This document shows positions 31,811-41,402 of a DNA stretch of 64,000 bases, one piece after another; the first letter of the stretch is position 1, and every line of letters begins with the position of its first letter. This DNA comes from an uncultured bacterium (GTDB taxonomy: Bacteria > Cyanobacteriota > Vampirovibrionia > Gastranaerophilales > Gastranaerophilaceae): NCBI GenBank assembly GCA_958366705.1, contig CATXCB010000011.1:3125-67124 (forward strand), written 5' to 3'. The position numbers were made by a program, and so were the translations under genes. The notes beneath the pieces are model-generated. The model made no database searches and had not been told where the DNA came from. It saw nothing but the letters and a program-made list of their open reading frames with translations.

Positions 31811-33711
31811 CTTTGTAAATGTTTAGCTCTGTAGTTGCTTCTAACAACTGTTGTTTCCGAACCCTGTTGTTGAGTTTGACCCACCATAGAACCTGCAGAT
31901 TGTAAGAAGCTGCCAAATTCCATACCTTTAGCTAATTTTGCTCCGAAAGATTTTTCAGCAGCTTTTTCTGCTTCTGATTTAGCCGCTTTAGCTGCATATT
32001 TATCTGCCTGAGCTTTCGCTTTTTCAGCTTTTTTTTGTATTTCTCCTGCTTTACCAGTAAATTTTTCAGTAGTTTGCTCGGTAGTTTTTTCAGTAGTTTT
32101 TCCTGCAATTTCAGAACTCTTTTCAGCAGTTTTTTCAGTTGTCTTTTCTGTAGTTTTTTCAGCTGCTTTTGCTGTTGTTTCTTGGGCTTTTGCTTGTGCT
32201 TTTGATTCCAATTTCTTAGCAGCTTTGTCTGAAGCTTTTGAAACTTCTTCGTTAACACTTTTAAATCCGCCAGCCATTTCTTTAGTTCCTTTAACCGCAG
32301 AAGTACCTGACATAACTGCTGCACCTGCTGATGTTAAAGCTCCAGCGATATTACCTTGTGCGGCATAAACAGCAGTTTTAGTTATGCTCGCGGCCATTTT
32401 ACCATAGTTACCAACTGTTTCAACTGAAATGCCAACTTTATTAACAGTTCCACCAGCTTTAATCATAGCTAGCCCTGCCCCATGTGTAATTGGATTACTC
32501 GCCATTGCAGTCCCGGTAATTATCATACCTTTTCCTACATATTGGGTACCTTGTCCTGCCATTACTGTGTAACCAGCGATTTGGTCTGCTTTATTTGCAA
32601 TTTTTAAAACGTCATCAGCTACTGTTTCATTTTTAGCAACTTGTTTTTGATTTACTTTTGCTGTTTTATTGTAACTTTTAGCTGTTCTTGTTAGTGTTCT
32701 TACTTTTTTGTTGGTAGTAACTTGAACTTTTTTCAAACTAACATTGCTTTTGCCAAGTAAATCTTGATTTTCTTGTAATCTTGAAGATTTACCCTGGATA
32801 AGTTGTTGAGCTTGAGTTCTATCAGATTCAGAAGAAGAACTTGAATCCACAATAAGAGAAGCTTGTTCTATTTCAGAATTAATAGCTTCATTTTCTAATG
32901 ATAAAGCTTCCATTTTTGCAGCCATTTGCTGCATTTTCTTTTCATTAGTTTTAATTTGTTTTTCGCCGGCTTGCATTTGTTTTTTGAAAGTCTTTTCATC
33001 TTTTTTCATTTTAGAATTTAAAGACTTCATATCAGAAGCTGACTCTTTCATTTTAGATGTGCCTTGTTCAGTTTGAACAGTAGCAGCTTTTGCGTCATTG
33101 TTTGCATCTTTAGATGATGCAACTGCTGCATCTCCATCTTTTGCTGAATATTTATCTTTCTTTTCTATTTTGTCTGCGTTTTCAGTACCGTTTGCTTGAT
33201 TACTGCCTGTAGGATTCTGTGTGCCTGCAGTTCTTTTGTTGATTTCAGATTTTACTTTGCCTAATTTTTTATTTACGCTATTTTCCAAAAATCTTGGAAT
33301 ATTAGAATCTTTTAATTCTGTTAATTCGTCTTTTAAGCTGTTTAATTCGCTGCTTGATACTCCTGTTAAATTATCAAAATCATAGTTGCTTAAATTTACT
33401 CTTGAATTTTCTTCATTAGCTTCTGATTCTCTTGTTGATTGTGAAGATTGAGAATTAGATACATTAGAAACTGATTTTGCAGTATTAGCTTGAAGAACGT
33501 TATTGGTAGTTTGAATTCCTCTTGTTGCTACTGCATTTCTATTACCGCCTACAGAGCTTATTGTATTGGCATTAGCATTGAAAATAGAGCCGTTCATAGT
33601 CATATGAGCCGGAACTTTTGAAGACATAGCAGTTTTGCCGCTTTTGTTGGTTTTCATCAACTTTAGAAGCTTTTGTATGTCAGTATTCTGATTTACATTG
33701 TTAATGCTCAC
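31795..33711 (-). CDS. Lys/Ala/Thr-rich coiled-coil protein, unknown
   Basis: 638 residues. N-terminal 100 residues are Asn/Ser/Thr-rich with no signal peptide. Central coiled coil about 215-350 (MKSLNSKMKKDEKTFKKQMQ; KMQQMAAKMEALSLENEAIN). Then a Gly/Ala/Met-rich, weakly hydrophobic region about 375-485 (MAGQGTQYVGKGMIITGTAM; GALTSAGAAVMSGTSA). The C-terminal 120 residues contain near-repeats of TTEKTTEKTAEK and KAxAxKYAAKAAKSEAEKAA. A coiled coil plus amphipathic hydrophobic block with no signal is reminiscent of translocator-type or phage-tape-like proteins, but I cannot assign it. RBS weak (GGAGAGC). Confidence 0.7.
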   Translation of the reverse strand: MSINNVNQNTDIQKLLKLMKTNKSGKTAMSSKVPAHMTMNGSIFNANANTISSVGGNRNAVATRGIQTTNNVLQANTAKSVSNVSNSQSSQSTRESEANEENSRVNLSNYDFDNLTGVSSSELNSLKDELTELKDSNIPRFLENSVNKKLGKVKSEINKRTAGTQNPTGSNQANGTENADKIEKKDKYSAKDGDAAVASSKDANNDAKAATVQTEQGTSKMKESASDMKSLNSKMKKDEKTFKKQMQAGEKQIKTNEKKMQQMAAKMEALSLENEAINSEIEQASLIVDSSSSSESDRTQAQQLIQGKSSRLQENQDLLGKSNVSLKKVQVTTNKKVRTLTRTAKSYNKTAKVNQKQVAKNETVADDVLKIANKADQIAGYTVMAGQGTQYVGKGMIITGTAMASNPITHGAGLAMIKAGGTVNKVGISVETVGNYGKMAASITKTAVYAAQGNIAGALTSAGAAVMSGTSAVKGTKEMAGGFKSVNEEVSKASDKAAKKLESKAQAKAQETTAKAAEKTTEKTTEKTAEKSSEIAGKTTEKTTEQTTEKFTGKAGEIQKKAEKAKAQADKYAAKAAKSEAEKAAEKSFGAKLAKGMEFGSFLQSAGSMVGQTQQQGSETTVVRSNYRAKHLQRRRLR

Positions 33712-33840
33712 TTGTCAAAGCTCTCCAAATTTAAACTCTCTTATATATATAAAAACTTTTGGAATTGCCTGATTTCAGTGCTTAGGGTTTTGTTTACAAT
33801 TGTTTACATTAAATATATCTGGAGTGATAATCTTTAAAAT

Positions 33841-33869
33841 TTGCCTTAAATTTTTATTTTTGATAAAAT
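33841..33869 (+). promoter_or_regulatory. fabI promoter
   Basis: TTGCCT (33841-33846), 17-bp spacer, TAAAAT (33864-33869), 41 bases before the fabI ATG; RBS TTAGGGAG follows. Confidence 0.5.
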
Positions 33870-33909
33870 TAATGAGTAGTTTTATATACGAAGTTAGGGA
33901 GAATTTAAT

Positions 33910-34719
33910 ATGGATTTAATGAAAGGTAAAAAAGGTGTTATTTTTGGAGTATCAAATACTCACGGTATTGCATATGGAATTGCTAAGCAACTTTACGATG
34001 CAGGTGCTGAAATAGCTTTCACTTATGCCGGAGAAGCAATGGAAAAAAGAGTTAAACCTATTGCTGAGAGCATGGGTGCTAAAATTATTATGAGTTGTGA
34101 TGTTACAAAAGAAGAGGAAGTAAAAGCTGTATTTGACGAATGTGAAAAAGTTTATGGAAAACTTGATTTCGTTGTTCATGCTGTTGCTTTTGCTAAAAAA
34201 GAAGATTTAATGGGTAGATTTATTGAAACTTCAAAAGATGGCTGGGATACAGCATTGGGTGTAAGTGCATATTCTCTTGTTACAATCGCTCGTAATGCAG
34301 AACCTCTTATGAATGAAGGTGGTTCAATATTTGCTCTGACTTATCTTGGTTCAATACTTTCTGTACCAAGCTATAATGTAATGGGTGTTGCTAAAGCTGC
34401 TCTTGAATCTACAATGAGATTTCTTGCTGTTGATCTTGGTAAAAAAGGTATCAGAGTTAACTGCATATCAGCAGGACCGGTTAAAACACTTGCGTCTATG
34501 GGAATTAACGGATTTTCTAAAATGCTTAAAGCTGCAGTTTTAAGAGCTCCAATGAAACGCAATGTAGCTTTAGAAGATGTTGGTAAAGCAGGTTTATATC
34601 TAGCTTCTGATTTATCAACAGGTACAACAGGTGAAGTTCTATATGTAGATTGCGGATGTCACTCTGCTTATGCTTCATCAGAAGAAATGGATATAATCTC
34701 TAATAATGTTGAGCTATAG
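33910..34719 (+). CDS. fabI: Enoyl-ACP reductase FabI
   Basis: 269 residues. Short-chain dehydrogenase fold adapted for NADH-dependent reduction of trans-2-enoyl-ACP, the last step of each fatty acid elongation cycle. KKGVIFGVSNTHGIAYGIAK is the FabI-type cofactor loop, LDFVVHAVAFAKKEDL the substrate region, and YLGSILSVPSYNVMGVAKAA contains the catalytic Tyr-x6-Lys pair. GPVKTLASMGINGFSKML is the flexible substrate loop where triclosan binds in other FabI enzymes. Single gene with its own promoter and terminator. Confidence 0.95.
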   Translation: MDLMKGKKGVIFGVSNTHGIAYGIAKQLYDAGAEIAFTYAGEAMEKRVKPIAESMGAKIIMSCDVTKEEEVKAVFDECEKVYGKLDFVVHAVAFAKKEDLMGRFIETSKDGWDTALGVSAYSLVTIARNAEPLMNEGGSIFALTYLGSILSVPSYNVMGVAKAALESTMRFLAVDLGKKGIRVNCISAGPVKTLASMGINGFSKMLKAAVLRAPMKRNVALEDVGKAGLYLASDLSTGTTGEVLYVDCGCHSAYASSEEMDIISNNVEL

Positions 34720-34782
34720 TGTATAATATTATTTAAAAATAATACACCTGTAATGCTGAACGAGTTTTCAGTATAAGGAAAG

Positions 34783-34818
34783 AAAAAGACTAAAGTTATT
34801 TTTAACTTTAGTCTTTTT
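34783..34818. terminator. Bidirectional terminator between fabI and ribF
   Basis: 16-bp perfect stem (arm AAAAAGACTAAAGTTA), loop TTTT, with T-runs on both strands. Confidence 0.85.
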
Positions 34819-34848
34819 AATATTTAACTTAATGAATCAATTAAATAT

Positions 34849-35745
34849 CTATAAAGATTGAATATCAATTTCAATCTGAGTTTTTAATTCATCAAGGTTA
34901 GCAAATTTAATTTCAGGTCTCAGCATTTTTGTAAATGAAACTTTAATTTCACGGTCATATAAATTACCTTTAAATTTGAAGATATGTGTTTCCAACGTAC
35001 AAATTCCTGCATTTGAAACTGTAGGAGAAACTCCAAAATTAGCAAGTCCTCTATACACTTTTCCGTTATCCAGTTCAACTTCTACATCATAAACCCCATG
35101 AGGTGGTTCAACAATATCTAATGGATAAATAATGTTTGCTGTAGGGAACCCGATAGTTGCACCAAGCTCTTTACCCTTAATAACAGTGCCGGAAACTGAA
35201 AATTTTCTTCCAAGCATAGAATCCGCCATATATACAGAACCTGTTTTTATATATTGACGAATTGCAGTGCTGCTGATTACATCTCCAAAAATAGATTGTG
35301 GAGGCGTTGCAAAATAAAGATAATCAAATTTATTCTGGCAGTCAGATAAGAATTTTACATTTCCTGATTTATCCACACCAAATTGGTGGTTAAATCCTGT
35401 AGAAATTGCTTTTGGTGAAAAATATTTTACTAAAACTTCTTCCAAGTATTGAATAGGTGTCATATGACATACAGAACCAAAATCTAGTTCAATAATATAA
35501 TCAACGCCTAAATCTTCTATTAGTTTGTATTTATCCTGCAATGTTAAAATATACTTTGGCGAAACCCCATTGAAATAACAATAAGGATGTTCTCTAAATG
35601 TAACAACTGCAGACTGGTAATTATTATTTTTTGCAAATTCAACAGCACAACTTATAACTTCTTGATGACCGAGGTGGACTCCATCAAAAAATCCTAGTGC
35701 TAATGATAAATTGGGAATTTCTTTAAGTTCTCTAATAATTTCCAT
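34849..35745 (-). CDS. ribF: Riboflavin kinase / FAD synthetase
   Basis: Bifunctional enzyme making FMN and then FAD from riboflavin. I start at the ATG of MEIIRELKEIPNLSLALGFF (codon 10 of a longer frame from 35772), giving 298 residues. FAD-synthetase domain: LGFFDGVHLGHQEVI nucleotidyltransferase motif, then ISSTAIRQYI. Riboflavin-kinase domain: VSGTVIKGKELGATIGFPTA near 185-205 and YRGLANFGVSPTV, LETHIF. Usual length about 300. Convergent with fabI. Confidence 0.93.
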   Translation of the reverse strand: MEIIRELKEIPNLSLALGFFDGVHLGHQEVISCAVEFAKNNNYQSAVVTFREHPYCYFNGVSPKYILTLQDKYKLIEDLGVDYIIELDFGSVCHMTPIQYLEEVLVKYFSPKAISTGFNHQFGVDKSGNVKFLSDCQNKFDYLYFATPPQSIFGDVISSTAIRQYIKTGSVYMADSMLGRKFSVSGTVIKGKELGATIGFPTANIIYPLDIVEPPHGVYDVEVELDNGKVYRGLANFGVSPTVSNAGICTLETHIFKFKGNLYDREIKVSFTKMLRPEIKFANLDELKTQIEIDIQSL

Positions 35746-35802
35746 AATATAATTATAGTCCAAAAATTTCAAATGTAAAAATTGTTACTTATGTTAAGAA
35801 TT

Positions 35803-37086
35803 TTAATTAAATAAAATTCCAACGATTGCAGCAGACATATAGCAGGTTAGTGTCCCGCAGATTAAAGCTCTTACACCTAATCTCGCTAAATTTTTTCTCT
35901 GATTTGGAGCAAGCTCTCCGATACCTCCAAGTAATATTGCGATAGAGCCAAAATTTCCAAAACTGCAAAGTGCAAAACTTGCGATTAAGAATGATTTTGG
36001 AGATAGGTGAACTGCCGGATTTGTTAAATCCATATATGCAACCATTTCATTTAGTACAAGTTTTGTACCCATTAAGCCGCCAACCGTAGTTATTTCGTTT
36101 AATGGAACACCCATGAGCAGTGCAAACAAGGCAAAGATTTTGCCTAAAATCATTTTCATTGATAAATGTGTCAAATCCATGCCAATGCAGGTTAAATTGA
36201 TATGCAGATATTTCACTACCGCAGCTCCGATTCCTGCAAGAAACCAATCTATCATTGCAACTAGTGCAACAAGTGCAAGAATCATAGCAACAACGTTGAT
36301 TGCAACTTTCATACCTTCTGACGCTCCTGATGATATTGCGTCAAATACGTTTGTATGTGTTCTGTGGCGTTTACTTACGGATAGTTTGATGTCTTTACTT
36401 GTTTCAGGAACATTGACTTCCGGATATACAATTTTTGAAATTACAAGAGCTCCCGGAGCAGCCATTACGGATGACGCTAGAAGATATTCTGCCGGAATTC
36501 CCATTGCAATATATATAGGCATTGTAGCGCCTGATATACATGCTAAACTGCCAGCCATCGAAGCAAGGAGTTCTGAGCGTGTTAAATTTGCAAGATATGG
36601 TTTTATCATAATTTGAGCAACAATTTGTCCGACAAACGCGCTAGCAACATTTGATAACGCTTCAGCTCCGCTTACATCCATGAGTTTGTTCATACCTTTT
36701 CCAAGCACAGCTACAACTCTTTGCATAATTCCGTAATGGTAAAGCATGTTAACTAAAATCATCATAAATACCATAGAACATATTAATTGGAGTGCAAAGA
36801 TTGAACCTCCGCCTGAAAATAGTTCTGTGAATTTTTGACTCATAAGACCGCCGAATACAAATTCGCCGCCCTGTCTTGCAAAAACTAACAATTTTTGAAT
36901 AAATAAACCTATTGCCATAAATAATTTTTGTCCAAGCGGAACTTTAAATATAAAAACCGCAAATAAAACCTGGAGTAAAAACCCCATGCCTACTGTTTTA
37001 TAATTTATAGCCTTTTTATTATTTGACATCAAGTATGCCAGTGCAAAAATAAATATAATCCCAAATATTCCAATAAATCTGCTCAT
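35803..37086 (-). CDS. nupC: Concentrative nucleoside transporter (NupC/CNT family)
   Basis: 427 residues, hydrophobic, about nine to ten membrane segments. Family motifs: FAFVF-type gate VFGGLMSQ..., ICSMVFMMILVNMLYHYGIM, GAEALSNVASAFVGQ with the conserved Gln/Asn nucleoside-binding residues, GSLACISGATMPIYIAMGIP, and ALCSFGNFGSIAILLGGIG. Imports nucleosides with Na+ or H+. 57 bp upstream of ribF and probably cotranscribed. Confidence 0.93.
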   Translation of the reverse strand: MSRFIGIFGIIFIFALAYLMSNNKKAINYKTVGMGFLLQVLFAVFIFKVPLGQKLFMAIGLFIQKLLVFARQGGEFVFGGLMSQKFTELFSGGGSIFALQLICSMVFMMILVNMLYHYGIMQRVVAVLGKGMNKLMDVSGAEALSNVASAFVGQIVAQIMIKPYLANLTRSELLASMAGSLACISGATMPIYIAMGIPAEYLLASSVMAAPGALVISKIVYPEVNVPETSKDIKLSVSKRHRTHTNVFDAISSGASEGMKVAINVVAMILALVALVAMIDWFLAGIGAAVVKYLHINLTCIGMDLTHLSMKMILGKIFALFALLMGVPLNEITTVGGLMGTKLVLNEMVAYMDLTNPAVHLSPKSFLIASFALCSFGNFGSIAILLGGIGELAPNQRKNLARLGVRALICGTLTCYMSAAIVGILFN

Positions 37087-37120
37087 AATGCCCCTTAACT
37101 ATTTACTATTTAATTATACA

Positions 37121-37149
37121 AAAAAAGAAGCCTCAACGGCTTCTTTTTT
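37121..37149 (-). terminator. Terminator of the TPR gene
   Basis: 12-bp stem AAAAAAGAAGCC / GGCTTCTTTTTT, loop TCAAC; T-run on both strands. Confidence 0.85.
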
Positions 37150-37173
37150 TCTAAAATGTGATAAAAGTTAATG

Positions 37174-38583
37174 TTACTGATTTTTGTTAAAAAATCCCAT
37201 TATTTTGTCGAGTAGTCCGACAGATTCTTCATTTTCGGAAACTCCGCACATAAGTTTATCCAGTCTGTCTTTTGCCATTTTATGGTCAACAGGGTCTTTA
37301 ACAAGTTCTAAGTATTTATTATAAATTTCTATAGCTTTTTGGTTTGATTTTATTTTTTCGTATGCTTTTGCAAGTTCTTTTAGCGTTTGTAAATCCTTGT
37401 CATCAGCTTCTACAATTTTTTCAAGATAATGTACCTGCATTTTGTAATCACCTATACCTTCTCTAAAAGCTGCCAATTTCTTTAGAGCCTCTTTATTGTT
37501 AGGTTCAAGTTTTACAATCTTTTCATAGTATTCTGCAGCATGGTTAGATTCTCCATTGTCGGTGAGTAGAGCAGCAAGAGTAAATAATAAATCGATATCG
37601 TCATCTTTTAGTTGAACAGCGTTTAGAAATTCATTAATTGCGATATCTGTATTTTTTCTGATTATGTTATATTTGCCCCAGTTTAAATGTGCATTGAATT
37701 CATCTCCGTTTTCGTCATAAACCAGAGCTCTCATCTGGTATGTTAACGGCGAATTTGGAACTAGTTTATTGTATTCATCAATATATTCCAGAGCTTTTTC
37801 AAAATCCTTAGAAGAATAACAATATTGTGCCATAAGTGTATAATATCTTGGTGAAGATTTAAATTCTTCCGGAAGATTTTTTAGTTTTTCATAAGCATTT
37901 TCGATTTCACCTATTTCAAGCATTGCCTGAATTTTTAATAATTCATCTTTTGTAAATTCAATAGCTTTTTTAGGGTCTCCGCTTTTTAGGTAAACAGCAG
38001 CAAGTCCCTCGTTAATTTTATCAGTATCAAAACCTTTTTGTTTTGCTCTCATTAGTGCATCAATAGCGCTGGAATATGCTTCGTCCTGCAAATATAAATC
38101 TGCAAGTTGTAAAAATATTTCTTCATGTAAATTATCATACTCAAGTATAACATTGTATTCATCAAGAGCTTTTAAGGTGTTTCCGAGTTGTTTATAAATA
38201 TTTGCCAGTGTTAAACGGGTCATGACAATTTGAGTTTCTTCGCTTGCATTGGCGAGGGCTTTTTTAAAATCATTAACAGCAAATTCAAGTTTACCCTCAA
38301 GAGAATTTTTGTTACCTCTATAAATGTAATACTTATATCTGTCAGTATTTTCATAAATAGACATCAGTTGTTCGTAAGCGAGCGGATTTGTGACATCACG
38401 TTTTAAAATTTCGTGATAATAATTAGCTGCTTCTTCCGGTCTTTCCAGAATTAAAGACAGATGTCCCAGTCGTTCTAATAATCCTAAATCTTCCGGATTT
38501 TGTTCGTATACTTCTTTGTATTCGCGATAGGCATCTTCATATTGTTCATTTGCTTCGAATTGTTCAGCTAACTGTAAACTCAT
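37174..38583 (-). CDS. Cytosolic TPR-repeat protein
   Basis: 469 residues, nearly all tetratricopeptide repeats: QYEDAYREYKEVYEQNPEDL at the start, YKQLGNTLKALDEYNVILEY near 130, KAIEIYNKYLELVKDP near 420. About eleven or twelve units. No signal peptide, unlike the TPR protein at 2507. The last 35 residues are non-TPR (LDKLMCGVSENEESVGLLDK, IMGFFNKNQ), perhaps an anchoring helix. Scaffold role inferred. 73 bp downstream of pth; separate terminator. Confidence 0.88.
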   Translation of the reverse strand: MSLQLAEQFEANEQYEDAYREYKEVYEQNPEDLGLLERLGHLSLILERPEEAANYYHEILKRDVTNPLAYEQLMSIYENTDRYKYYIYRGNKNSLEGKLEFAVNDFKKALANASEETQIVMTRLTLANIYKQLGNTLKALDEYNVILEYDNLHEEIFLQLADLYLQDEAYSSAIDALMRAKQKGFDTDKINEGLAAVYLKSGDPKKAIEFTKDELLKIQAMLEIGEIENAYEKLKNLPEEFKSSPRYYTLMAQYCYSSKDFEKALEYIDEYNKLVPNSPLTYQMRALVYDENGDEFNAHLNWGKYNIIRKNTDIAINEFLNAVQLKDDDIDLLFTLAALLTDNGESNHAAEYYEKIVKLEPNNKEALKKLAAFREGIGDYKMQVHYLEKIVEADDKDLQTLKELAKAYEKIKSNQKAIEIYNKYLELVKDPVDHKMAKDRLDKLMCGVSENEESVGLLDKIMGFFNKNQ

Positions 38584-38656
38584 TTGCTCGGTACTCCTTT
38601 ATAACTAAATAATATGCTTTTCTATTATAACATCAAATTCGCTATAGTTCAAAACG

Positions 38657-39214
38657 TTAATTAAATTCATTTTGAGTCTTTTGCATACCATTATCAAAAT
38701 AATATTCAAGTCCGTCAACTGCCCGCTTTAATACAGGTTTTAATGCTTCAAGCTGATCTTTATAAAAATTCTGTAATACAAAATGCTCTGCAGGAACCGG
38801 CGGCTGCGGTCCTATGCCGATTTTTAAACGGGCGATGTTAGAAGAACCAAGAGATTTTATCACAGATTTTATCCCGTTGTGGCCGCCGTCAGAGCCGTTT
38901 GGACGGAATCTCATTTTGCCGAGTTCTAAAGACAGGTCATCGTATACAATAATTATGTCCTCTGGTTTTATTTTGTAGTAATTCATGGCAGCAATGACTG
39001 ATTCTCCCGATAGATTCATGTAAGTTGTTGGTTTTATGAGCATTATATCTTCATTTTTTGTTCTTAGTTTTCCTGCAAAGCACTTTAGCTTTTTTTCTTC
39101 TTTAAATTGGACATCATTCATTATTGCCCATTTGTCAACTACCATAAAGCCCACATTATGGCGCGTAAAACAGTATTTGTCTCCGATATTGCCCAGACCT
39201 GTAACTAATTTCAT
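38657..39214 (-). CDS. pth: Peptidyl-tRNA hydrolase
   Basis: 185 residues. Cleaves the ester bond of peptidyl-tRNAs dropped by ribosomes. KLVTGLGNIGDKYCFTRHNV GF contains the catalytic His at 19 and Asn 9; TTYMNLSGESV is the substrate motif; IIVYDDLSLELGKMRFRPNG contains the conserved Asp-Asp, and SDGGHNGIKSVI completes the site. GLGNIG has Ile in place of the usual Pro. Normal length. Confidence 0.95.
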   Translation of the reverse strand: MKLVTGLGNIGDKYCFTRHNVGFMVVDKWAIMNDVQFKEEKKLKCFAGKLRTKNEDIMLIKPTTYMNLSGESVIAAMNYYKIKPEDIIIVYDDLSLELGKMRFRPNGSDGGHNGIKSVIKSLGSSNIARLKIGIGPQPPVPAEHFVLQNFYKDQLEALKPVLKRAVDGLEYYFDNGMQKTQNEFN

Positions 39215-39356
39215 CTTATTAAAATCCCTTCATTATTCAATGATACTTATAATTAGTATTTTAACGTAAATAAATATTACCATAATGGTGTAGAAAGTTT
39301 AAGCTTAACAAAATGATAAATAATAACTAAATTAAGGGAAAAATAGAGGTGAAACA

Positions 39357-39914
39357 ATGAAACATGAACTAACAGGCGAAAAAAGCTCTCAAAAAGTCGC
39401 CAATTTTTTAGAAAAAAATGCATTACATAAAAAGGATTTTGCAGAAATGATTGGTGTAACTCTTTCATATGTATATAACCTGATTGATGAAACAATCCCA
39501 TTCTCAACGCGAAGCACAACTTTAGAAAGAATTGCTACAGTCATGGATATTGATCCGGTAGAATTTGAGGAATATAAAATTCCGCAGGAACCACTATTAA
39601 AAGATGATACTATAGAATTATTAAAAAGCATGCTTCATGATAAAAAGATGAGTGTGGTAACTTTTTTAAAAGCCTTTCCTCGTAAGAAACGGGTGGAAAT
39701 TGTGGATATGTTACGTGGTGCTTATCCGGTGCCGATTGATTTTAAGGAGCTTGTCATGATAGGTCAAATTCTAGACTTGGATAAGAATGATATTTATAAT
39801 ATATGGGAGGAAAGGGTTAAGCAGGTTCTTGAAACTAATGGCATGAATTTGAGTAACAATGCGGCTTTGGTTAATGCGATGTTTGAATGTGCAAGAAAAT
39901 ATATAGATATTTAA
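39357..39914 (+). CDS. HTH transcriptional regulator (XRE-like)
   Basis: 185 residues. N-terminal HTH: VANFLEKNALHKKDFAEMIG, VTLSYVYNLIDETIPFSTRS, TLERIATVMDIDPVEFEEY. The remaining 110 residues form a second helical region with LLKSMLHDKKMSVVTFLKAF and MIGQILDLDKNDIYNIWEER, possibly a second degenerate HTH. RBS GAGG. Resembles cyanobacterial-type XRE regulators; target unknown. Confidence 0.8.
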   Translation: MKHELTGEKSSQKVANFLEKNALHKKDFAEMIGVTLSYVYNLIDETIPFSTRSTTLERIATVMDIDPVEFEEYKIPQEPLLKDDTIELLKSMLHDKKMSVVTFLKAFPRKKRVEIVDMLRGAYPVPIDFKELVMIGQILDLDKNDIYNIWEERVKQVLETNGMNLSNNAALVNAMFECARKYIDI

Positions 39915-39936
39915 GAGAATTAAATATTTTACGAAC

Positions 39937-39967
39937 AAAAAGAGCTCAAATTATTTGAGCTCTTTTT
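39937..39967. terminator. Bidirectional terminator
   Basis: 14-bp stem (arm AAAAAGAGCTCAAA), loop TTA, between the HTH gene and the convergent pilin-like gene. Confidence 0.85.
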
Positions 39968-40696
39968 CTATAATTTTAAACTGCTCCAGTAGTTTGCTTT
40001 TTTCTTATCCGGGTCTTGATTTTTTTTAGCATATTTGTAACACCCTCTCCCGTTATATTCACTAAAAGTGGTACTTTTAGCAGTGCATAACGGATTCCAT
40101 GTGTGTTCAGCTGTCCAAATAAATATATCGTATCCATATCTATTTGGACCTTTTTCCATTCCATTTGTATCAAATGTAAAAGCTACAGAATCATAATCGC
40201 CATGGTGCATAAAGCACATTGAGGTAATCATAGTGCCATCAAGTAAAACATGTGTACCAAAGTTTTTATTTCCCCACCAGTTGGCTCCATATGCATTTTC
40301 AAAGCTATAACCAATTTTTTTGTTCCCTGCAAAATCAGTAATATAATATTGGGGTTTTCTATAATTTGGCAAGCATTCTGTTGAAGTGCAGGAGTGAGAA
40401 ATTTTGAATTTAGATAAAAATGAGTCATTGATTTGTTTGAATATTGTGTCATCACATGCTCCTGGTCCACTAGTTCCACATGCTTCGTAGCTGATAAACT
40501 TATTAAAATCATCTAATTCCAATTCGTCAGACATGGATTTCAGAGCCTGTTGTATTTTTGAATCCATTGCTTTAAATCGAACTTCAAGTTCTTTAATTTT
40601 GAAATAATGTATAAGTCCAGGGATTGTTATGGCTGCAACTATTCCAACTATTCCCAGAGTGATTAAGGTTTCTGCCATTGTAAAAGCTTTTTTCAT
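39968..40696 (-). CDS. Type IV pilin-like protein
   Basis: 242 residues. KKA/FTMAETLITLGIVGIVAA is a prepilin leader with Glu at +5 and a hydrophobic helix. The ectodomain has cysteines in YEACGTSGPGACDD and CTSTECLP plus VAFTFDTNGMEKGPNRYGYD, a C-terminal motif also present in the gene at 24767. It should be processed by prepilin peptidase and assembled into, or displayed by, a type IV pilus or pseudopilus system. Solitary gene; the pilus machinery is not in this window. RBS AAGGAG. Confidence 0.9.
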   Translation of the reverse strand: MKKAFTMAETLITLGIVGIVAAITIPGLIHYFKIKELEVRFKAMDSKIQQALKSMSDELELDDFNKFISYEACGTSGPGACDDTIFKQINDSFLSKFKISHSCTSTECLPNYRKPQYYITDFAGNKKIGYSFENAYGANWWGNKNFGTHVLLDGTMITSMCFMHHGDYDSVAFTFDTNGMEKGPNRYGYDIFIWTAEHTWNPLCTAKSTTFSEYNGRGCYKYAKKNQDPDKKKANYWSSLKL

Positions 40697-40848
40697 ATCT
40701 TTACTCCTTATTAATGTTGAGTAGGTAGTAAAATGTTATCATATACTTCTATATTAATCAATATAAACGACTATTATTTAATAAAAATCTATGTAAAGAA
40801 CCTTACAAAGGTGTAGCGTTATTCTTATCCTTTAAGAAAGGAGAAGTT

Positions 40849-41166
40849 ATGCATAGTAAAGAGATAATAGGCAGACGAATAAAGGAATTACGTAAAAATA
40901 GAAAAATGTCACAGGAATTTTTAGCTGAAAAGCTTGGAATTGAACCAAGACAGTTAAGTAAGCTAGAAACAGGTAAACACTACCCATCGTTTGAGACTAT
41001 GACAAAATTATTAGGTATTTTAAATCTATCTTTTGAAGATTTTATGAATAACGGACATTTACAATCTGCACAAGAATTGGAGCAGGAAATCTTATACATG
41101 GTACATTTGTTAGACAATAATCAAAGGCAAATTATGTATAAATTTTTGAAAGCTATAATTAATTAA
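40849..41166 (+). CDS. XRE-family HTH regulator (105 aa)
   Basis: Classical lambda-repressor-type HTH: IIGRRIKELRKNRKMSQEFL then AEKLGIEPRQLSKLETGKHY, PSFETMTKLLGILNLSFEDF. C-terminal 35 residues are a helical dimerisation tail. RBS AAAGGAG nine bases before the ATG. It stands directly upstream of tRNA-Lys, outside element 2. Confidence 0.88.
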   Translation: MHSKEIIGRRIKELRKNRKMSQEFLAEKLGIEPRQLSKLETGKHYPSFETMTKLLGILNLSFEDFMNNGHLQSAQELEQEILYMVHLLDNNQRQIMYKFLKAIIN

Positions 41167-41257
41167 AAAAAAAGTGTTGACATTTAAAAATGTTCTTGTT
41201 AATATGAATACACACGGTGAGTGAACCGGATAGCTAGGAAATATAAATAGATAATTT

Positions 41258-41330
41258 GCGCTTGTAGCTCAGCAGGTAGAGCACTCCCCTTTTAAGGGAT
41301 AGGTCGCGCGTTCGAATCGCGCCAAGCGCA
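41258..41330 (+). tRNA. tRNA-Lys (TTT)
   Basis: 73 nt without encoded CCA. Acceptor GCGCTTG / CAAGCGC, D-arm GCTC/GAGC, anticodon loop CTTTTAA (TTT), T-arm GCGCG-TTCGAAT-CGCGC. The first anticodon-stem pair is a C-T mismatch. The 3' half is the attachment core of element 2. Confidence 0.93.
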
Positions 41331-41341
41331 TTTTTTATTGC
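41286..41341 (+). repeat. attL of element 2 (56-bp perfect repeat)
   Basis: Identical to 46452-46507, from the anticodon stem of tRNA-Lys to ten bases past its end. Confidence 0.95.
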
Positions 41342-41402
41342 CAATAATAGCAAGGCTTTCCACGTTTTCTATTTTCTGTATCTATTATAAGAATTTTAAT
41401 TT

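Noticed and set aside
31932..32324. Minus-strand Lys/Leu/Gln-rich frame of 130 codons
   Set aside because: Out-of-frame reading of the KTTEK repeats of the 638-residue gene.
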